Assembly (NCBI GenBank): GCA_021778575.1
Contig: JAJYCH010000090.1
Span: 1-10,467, forward strand
Length of the DNA stretch: 10,467 nucleotides
Direction of reading: 5' to 3'
Origin: Planctomycetota bacterium
GTDB lineage: Bacteria > Planctomycetota > Planctomycetia > Isosphaerales > Isosphaeraceae
Shown here: one piece after another, positions 6,470-10,467 of the stretch
Position numbering within the stretch: the stretch's first letter is position 1
Layout of the letters: every line of letters begins with the position of its first letter
Notes under the pieces: model-generated
The model's database searches: none
What the model was told of the DNA's origin: nothing
What the model saw: only the letters and a program-made list of their open reading frames with translations
Translations under genes and position numbers: made by a program

Positions 6470-6982
6470 TCAAGAATGGTCACCGTTCAACGCGGAATCC
6501 GAGTCGGCGTCGTTCTTCATCGGCTGGACAATCACCTGGATTCGATACTTTTCGGGCAACACCCCAAGAGCGCCGCGAACGACGTCGGCCAGCGGTTTGT
6601 CCATCAAGGCCAGATCCGGTAGAACGGCCGGACCGTTCACCCGGGGCGTCGATTCGTGAAATGACGAACCGTGAGGGTCGGAAATCGTCTGCTCTTGAGC
6701 AACTTCGCCCTCAAGTCGGTAGCGAATATGCGCGATGGAAAGCTCATCGCCAGACCTCAGCCGACCGCGGTCGACCCGCTCGCCGTTGATCCTGATTCCG
6801 TTGGTGCTTCCCAGATCACGAACAATCAGCTCATCCTTGTCTTGCGTCATGCAGCAATGATGGCGTGAAATCCGGAGCGAATCGAGACGGACGTCACAGA
6901 GCGGGTGTCGCCCGACCACCATCATGGCCCGAACGAGCGGGATATCGGTAGCGTCATCCAGGGCAACCAGACGTGCGGGCAT
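6470..6982 (-). CDS. FHA-domain protein, first of a tandem pair
   Basis: This protein of 170 residues has an N-terminal forkhead-associated phosphopeptide-binding domain with all key residues: G24-R25, S39-R40-H41-H42, S59-T60-N61-G62 and N66-G67, ending near YRLE (88-91). It parallels the downstream FHA gene closely across the domain (VGRH..CD.R.DS...SR.HCC, then IRDLGS.NG.R.NG in the other copy), which points to tandem duplication. Its C-terminal extension differs: a polar linker, then a predicted helix and strand, PLADVVRGALGVLPEKYRIQVIVQPM, and a polar tail. I do not recognise this part. I chose the ATG at 6980-6982, with AGGA 9 nt upstream. The open frame extends to 7057 with unconvincing sequence. 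A 13-nt palindrome abuts the ribosome site, and promoter candidates lie further upstream. Confidence 0.87.
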   Translation of the reverse strand: MPARLVALDDATDIPLVRAMMVVGRHPLCDVRLDSLRISRHHCCMTQDKDELIVRDLGSTNGIRINGERVDRGRLRSGDELSIAHIRYRLEGEVAQEQTISDPHGSSFHESTPRVNGPAVLPDLALMDKPLADVVRGALGVLPEKYRIQVIVQPMKNDADSDSALNGDHS

Positions 6983-6995
6983 GAGGGCGAATCCT

Positions 6996-7008
6996 GTACC
7001 CAGGGTAC
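6996..7008. promoter_or_regulatory. 13-nt palindrome abutting the ribosome site of the first FHA gene, possible operator
   Basis: The sequence gtaccc-a-gggtac is a perfect 6+1+6 inverted repeat. It directly borders the AGGA ribosome site (6992-6995). It could be a repressor site or could occlude the ribosome site in RNA. The arms are short, so chance occurrence is possible. Confidence 0.3.
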
Positions 7009-7071
7009 GCTGGCAACCCGATGCTCGGACAGATCCGCATGGGGTTGTCGCAATCAACTAATATACGATAC

Positions 7072-7087
7072 GCGAGTCTCGTGCCAG
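7072..7087 (-). promoter_or_regulatory. Sigma-54-like -24/-12 motif upstream of the FHA genes
   Basis: On the minus strand CTGGCACG, four bases, then TCGC resembles the consensus YTGGCACGN4TTGCW. The -24 half is exact, the essential GG and GC are 10 nt apart, and the -12 half has one mismatch. A start near 7060 would give a leader of about 80 nt. No enhancer-binding regulator is encoded in the window, so this is only a candidate. Confidence 0.3.
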
Positions 7088-7258
7088 TAAAGGTCGGTCA
7101 ATTTTTTCGCTGAGTGGCTACAACCAACGAAATGTTGTCCGACAGGCCGAGAATCCGACAGAGATTTGAGTGGCGAATCGCCCGAATCGTTAGCCAATCG
7201 TAACATGCGGGCACAAGAAAAAACGACGTGATTCAAGAAATCTGTCAAGTATCTGGTC

Positions 7259-7280
7259 GCGACGAGGCGAGGCTCATCGC
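7259..7280 (-). terminator. Stem-loop after the epimerase gene, possible terminator
   Basis: On the transcribed strand GCGATGAG and CTCGTCGC pair over 8 bp, including one G-U, around a 6-nt loop, 9 nt after the stop codon. The nearest T-run (TTTTTT) is about 32 nt further downstream, so it is not a textbook intrinsic terminator. Confidence 0.4.
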
Positions 7281-7289
7281 GTTTGGCAC

Positions 7290-8339
7290 CTAGGTCACAC
7301 CCTTGGATGCGGCCGTTGCGGGAGCGCGTGGAGCCGGTCGCCGGTCGGGGCCGATGGCCTGAATCGCGCGGAGCCAGGCCACGGCATCGATGAGTGACTC
7401 GGTGATCGGACGCGGGGATAAGTTCAGTGCTTCGAGGCTGGCCCGGGCATCGAACTCCATCCTTCTACGGGTGAGCCGGACGCCCGTGACGGTCGCCTTC
7501 GGTGGCCGACCGCTGATTGCGTCGGCCCAGACCTCGCTGAGGACCGCGACCGCCAGGCCGACCGGATAAGGGACGCTCCAGCGCGGAACAGTGACACCGG
7601 TCAAACGGGACAGGTGGCCCAGGAGCGCCACCAGCGTCAAGTTCTCCCCTCCCAGTAGGTAACGCCGGCCCGGTTGGCCGCGATCCATCGCCTGGATCAG
7701 TCCCCGAGCCACGTCGCGCACATCGATGAGGTTGAGCGTGCAATCCATCCGAGCAGGGAGGCCACCGTTACAAAAGTCGCGGATCAGCCGGGTGGGCGGC
7801 GAGACTCCGCGATCGCCCGGCCCCACGGGCATCGTCGGGTTGGCGATCAAGACCGGTTGACCCGCCCGGGCCAGTTCCATCGCGAAGTTCTCGGCCCGAA
7901 GTTTCGAGCGGCAATATGGGCCGACCGCGTCCGAGAGGGCGATCTTAACGTTCTCGTCGATCGGCCCCGCCGATCGGGCCCGGGTGAGAATGCTTTCCGT
8001 GCTGACATGAACAACCCGCTCGGCTCCTCCTTCAAGGGCCGCTTCGAGGACGTGAACCGTCCCCCGATGGTTGACCGCGTCGAAATCGCGCCGATCGCGC
8101 GCCCAGAGGTTCGGGTTCGCCGCGAGGTGATAGACAAAATTCGCCCCGGAGACCGCCCGGCGAGTCGCCTGACGATCGCGAATGTCGGCCCGGACAACCT
8201 CGACCCCGGCCGGAAGATGGTCAACCGCCGCTCCTGGCCGCTCGACCACGACGACGGACTCCCCTCGACCGACAAGTTGGTCAACAAGATGACTGCCGAT
8301 GAATCCGGCTCCGCCGGTCACGATTGTTCGAGCTTCCAT
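7290..8339 (-). CDS. NAD-dependent sugar epimerase/dehydratase, HpnA-like (hopanoid-associated type)
   Basis: This 349-residue extended short-chain dehydrogenase has the Rossmann motif TGGAGFIGSHL near residue 8 and the catalytic Y-x3-K (YCRSK). Several stretches resemble the HpnA (hopanoid-associated sugar epimerase) branch rather than GalE: NLWARDRRDF after the HLAA motif, NPTMPVGPGDRGVSPPTRLI, LNLIDVRDVARG and RRYLLGGENLTL. Members are predicted to act on a nucleotide sugar with NAD(H); the substrate of HpnA itself is uncertain. The ATG at 8337-8339 is supported by GAGGAG 10 nt upstream and places the nucleotide motif at the usual distance. The open frame to 8657 overlaps the preceding gene and is not used. 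The gene follows the membrane glycosyltransferase by 37 bp, so the pair probably works on the same glycoconjugate, perhaps a glycosylated lipid. No squalene-hopene cyclase or other hpn gene is in the window, so a hopanoid role is inference. Confidence 0.88.
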   Translation of the reverse strand: MEARTIVTGGAGFIGSHLVDQLVGRGESVVVVERPGAAVDHLPAGVEVVRADIRDRQATRRAVSGANFVYHLAANPNLWARDRRDFDAVNHRGTVHVLEAALEGGAERVVHVSTESILTRARSAGPIDENVKIALSDAVGPYCRSKLRAENFAMELARAGQPVLIANPTMPVGPGDRGVSPPTRLIRDFCNGGLPARMDCTLNLIDVRDVARGLIQAMDRGQPGRRYLLGGENLTLVALLGHLSRLTGVTVPRWSVPYPVGLAVAVLSEVWADAISGRPPKATVTGVRLTRRRMEFDARASLEALNLSPRPITESLIDAVAWLRAIQAIGPDRRPAPRAPATAASKGVT

Positions 8340-8376
8340 GCGTCGTTGGCTCCTCGAAAATCCGTGTTCAGCCTGA

Positions 8377-10467
8377 TCAAGGTTTTGGTCGGGCGCGAAC
8401 CAGGTAAAGCTCTTGCCTCGGTCCCATCCGGGTCGGCCGGTCGAGGACTCCCGACCTGACCAACTCCTCGAAGAATTCGGCCGTGACGAACGGCGTGAAT
8501 CCGTAATTACCGGGCGAGCGATAGCGGGCGATCTCGGACCAGTCGACGTAAACGTGGGTGATCCCTTGTCGGTGCAGTTCCTCACCCAGCTCGCCAGGCG
8601 TTCGACCACGGGCCAGGAGCTCGATGTTCTCTTCGTTGAAGACCGTGTTATAGACAATCGGCCGGTTCAGGTGGAAGACGGCGGCCTGGGCGACGAGCAA
8701 CGGCCGGGCCCCTGGAGGGAGTTCGCTATCGAGCTTCACCAGCGGGGCATTGAGGCGCTGGGGGACGCTGGTCCGGAGCAAGTTCAGGTCGCCCGTCCAT
8801 TCGTTCAGGCCGGCGAGAGCCGTCGAGCAGTACAGACCGTTGATCCAGATCGCCAGACCGAGCAAACCGACGAGGACCACCGTCCAGAGTCGCGAACGGG
8901 TCCAGTCAGCACCGAGGCCGGCCAGGATCGCCAGACCAGGGAGAATCGGCAGCCAGAACCGGTCGAGCCGGTGCGTGAACAGCCACCAGGTCAGGAACAG
9001 ATAGGCCGAATAAGCCGTCAACCAGCCGACCGCCCGGCGCGATCCCGCTCGGAGGATCGCCAGCGGCGCCAGAGCCAGAAACAGCGGTGATTGCCAGTCG
9101 GATCGACCGGCGACATCGACGACCGACCGCAGAAAAGCGCCAACCTCGACCGGCTTCGGTCCGTGAGCGGCCGACCACTTGGCGTCGCGGTCGGCGTTCC
9201 AGTGGCTCGCGCCAAAAACCTTGTAGCCGAGCGGATAAACCGGGTTGCCGGTATCGATCACGTTCTTGACCAGCCAGGGGGCCATGACCAGGCCCACGCC
9301 CAAAACGAACCCAATGGCAATTCGGCCGTTTCGCTCTCGCCAGCTCGCCCAGATTGCCCAAACCGAGAACGGAATGACCGCCGAGATCAATCCCGGATAC
9401 TTCGTCGCCATCGCTCCACCGGCCATCAATCCGAGGACTAAGGACTCAGGACTCAGGACTCGGGACTCAGGACTGAGGACTTCGGACTGAGGACTCAATC
9501 CCGAGTCCCGAGTCCCAAGTCCCGAGTCCCGAGTCCCAAGTCCTGAGTCCCGAGTCCCAAGTCCGACCAGAAAGAGCAACGCCGCGTGGAAGTAGCAGAG
9601 CGGTCCCTCGACATACGGCAAGACGGCCAGCCGGTAGATCCAGGGCGTTGTCAGATAAACGACCGCCGCGACCCAACCCGCTCTCGGCGAACCCAATCGA
9701 CGGGCGGTCCGGGCGATCAGGACCGCCGCCGCCGGCGCGAACCCGGCAATCAGCAACTGCCCCACCAGCGCTCCGAGCCACCAGTCGTTCACGACCTCCA
9801 TTCCCAGAAGGTGGAGCATCTCGATGCTGAACGGCATGCTCGTATAAACGTTGTGGGGCAAAAACGTGATCCGCCCGGCCTGAAAATACTCCTTCGGACC
9901 TTGAAGGTGGTACTCGATCGCGTCGAAATCGATCGTCGGCAGCATCGCGCCCAGCGCCATGATCACCAGGAACGGCCCGACCACCAGCCCCAGACCGACC
10001 AGCGGCCCGATCCTCCGGAAGAACGGCGGCGAGCCTGTTGGCGGAGTCGCGGAAGCGCGTTTTCGGTCGGCAATCCGCCAGCTCAGCTCGATCAGGATCG
10101 GCAAGACCAGGCCGATCCGGACCGGCCACGGGGCAATCCAACCCATCCGGCCCACGATCAACGTCGCCAGGCCGAGGAGCGTCGTCCCCAACCCGTAGCC
10201 CAGGGCGATCCGTTCGGAGGTGGTCAAGCGTGCGAACAGCCGAAGACCTCGAAGCGTCACGAAACCGGTCGCGATGGCCGAACCGGCGATCAGGCCGGCG
10301 GCCAGGACGATCGGCAGTCGTTGCGGGAGGTTCTCGACATGGCTCAACTCGTCCAGGGCCTGGCCGAGAAACGACTCGGAATACTTGAGACCGGGCAGGA
10401 ACAGCTCGGGGACCGACTGGACCAGAATATCCCAGCGGCGAATCCCCTTGCCGGCGTTGGGCAAGGG
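8377..10467 (-). CDS. Polytopic membrane glycosyltransferase, GT-C/GT39-like, with repeat-derived insert (5' end at window edge)
   Basis: About 695 residues with many hydrophobic segments (for example near 50-72, 86-105, 116-128, 153-176, 230-250, 262-280, 285-300, 342-373 and 380-398) and a soluble C-terminus of about 140 residues. This is the layout of GT-C enzymes that move a sugar from a polyprenyl-phosphate donor to an acceptor outside the cytoplasmic membrane. The first large loop carries the acidic motif TIDFDAIEYHLQGPKEYF (177-194), then LPHNVYTSMPFSIEML, typical of GT39/ArnT-like proteins. The acceptor cannot be read from sequence. Residue numbers count from the TTG at 10462-10464. 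The frame is open to the window edge, so the true start may lie outside. Residues 301-344 (GLGTRDS three times, then SPES/SPQS-type repeats) come from the heptamer array at 9435-9564 and are probably not part of the ancestral protein. They fall between helices ending FHAALLFLV and beginning LGLMAGGAMATKYPGL. The epimerase gene follows by 37 bp. Confidence 0.85.
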   Translation of the reverse strand, partial: PLPNAGKGIRRWDILVQSVPELFLPGLKYSESFLGQALDELSHVENLPQRLPIVLAAGLIAGSAIATGFVTLRGLRLFARLTTSERIALGYGLGTTLLGLATLIVGRMGWIAPWPVRIGLVLPILIELSWRIADRKRASATPPTGSPPFFRRIGPLVGLGLVVGPFLVIMALGAMLPTIDFDAIEYHLQGPKEYFQAGRITFLPHNVYTSMPFSIEMLHLLGMEVVNDWWLGALVGQLLIAGFAPAAAVLIARTARRLGSPRAGWVAAVVYLTTPWIYRLAVLPYVEGPLCYFHAALLFLVGLGTRDSGLGTRDSGLGTRDSGLSPQSEVLSPESRVLSPESLVLGLMAGGAMATKYPGLISAVIPFSVWAIWASWRERNGRIAIGFVLGVGLVMAPWLVKNVIDTGNPVYPLGYKVFGASHWNADRDAKWSAAHGPKPVEVGAFLRSVVDVAGRSDWQSPLFLALAPLAILRAGSRRAVGWLTAYSAYLFLTWWLFTHRLDRFWLPILPGLAILAGLGADWTRSRLWTVVLVGLLGLAIWINGLYCSTALAGLNEWTGDLNLLRTSVPQRLNAPLVKLDSELPPGARPLLVAQAAVFHLNRPIVYNTVFNEENIELLARGRTPGELGEELHRQGITHVYVDWSEIARYRSPGNYGFTPFVTAEFFEELVRSGVLDRPTRMGPRQELYLVRARPKP
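9435..9564. repeat. Head-to-head array of 7-bp repeats (9 + 9 units) inside the glycosyltransferase gene
   Basis: On the plus strand nine units of ggactNN start at 9435 and recur every 7 bp to 9491. After an 8-bp spacer (9496-9503), nine units of the reverse complement, agtcc, start at 9504 and recur every 7 bp to 9560. Each arm is 61 bp, so the element is symmetric and could fold into a long hairpin. In the right arm, read on the minus strand, the variable bases follow a 21-bp higher order (units ending TG, CG, then CG or CA), so each three-unit block encodes GLGTRDS in frame. The left arm is more diverged. Confidence 0.95.

Larger units (their letters stand above)
6983..7289. other. Gene-free stretch between the epimerase and the FHA genes
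   Basis: This stretch of about 307 bp is AT-richer than its surroundings. Near its right end it holds a stem-loop after the epimerase stop (7259-7280). An isolated TTGACA lies on the minus strand at 7248-7243 without a convincing -10 partner. A sigma-54-like motif (7087-7072), an AT-rich TATATT (7065-7060) and a palindrome (6996-7008) lie toward the FHA start. The one short open frame here (7054-7248) starts with the TTG of that hexamer and has no recognisable protein features, so I do not call it. Confidence 0.6.

Noticed and set aside
7054..7248. 64-codon minus-strand open frame in the gene-free stretch
   Set aside because: It has a TTG start, no ribosome site I can see and no recognisable features, and it overlaps the promoter candidates of the FHA genes.
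7243..7248. TTGACA on the minus strand as a promoter for the FHA genes
   Set aside because: No acceptable -10 hexamer lies 16-18 bp downstream; the sequence there is CGTTTT.
9435..9564. CRISPR array interpretation of the repeated sequence
   Set aside because: Units are 7 bp with no unique spacers and are inverted across the centre, so it is not CRISPR.

Overview
The window reads as a chromosomal segment of a planctomycete, probably of the Isosphaeraceae type. This is an inference from several things: high GC, a long secreted Tyr/Gly-rich protein of no recognised family, tandem small FHA-domain proteins, an HpnA-type epimerase, and a degenerate 7-bp repeat array. I could not compare it with any database. 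Every gene I can support lies on the minus strand, so genes are read from right to left. Two genes run off the edges: accD at the left edge, and a membrane glycosyltransferase whose start is at or beyond the right edge.

Reading in the direction of transcription, 10467-7290 holds a GT-C/GT39-like polytopic membrane glycosyltransferase followed after 37 bp by an HpnA-type NAD-dependent sugar epimerase. The glycosyltransferase gene carries a striking insert at 9435-9564: nine 7-bp units facing nine inverted 7-bp units, translated in frame as a loop between two membrane helices. A 307-bp gap without a gene (6983-7289) holds a hairpin after the epimerase and weak promoter or operator candidates for the next genes. 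Two adjacent paralogous FHA-domain genes follow (6982-6040), then a stem-loop region, then a secreted protein of unknown function (5855-4740) closed by a 12-bp perfect hairpin.

The left half is a central-carbon cluster. A sigma-70 promoter with exact -35 and -10 hexamers (4658-4629) precedes gap (GAPDH), pgk, rpe, a histidine-phosphatase-fold protein that has lost both catalytic histidines, and accD. Spacings are 115 bp, 79 bp, a 4-bp ATGA overlap and 35 bp. This looks like one operon linking lower glycolysis, the pentose phosphate pathway and fatty acid synthesis. Stem-loops in the gap leader and in the two longer intergenic gaps could set the relative levels of the products.

The items most worth a second look are the head-to-head heptamer array inside the glycosyltransferase gene and the apparently inactive phosphatase paralogue held by an overlapping start codon inside a housekeeping operon. 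I see no mobile element, CRISPR array, tRNA or rRNA.
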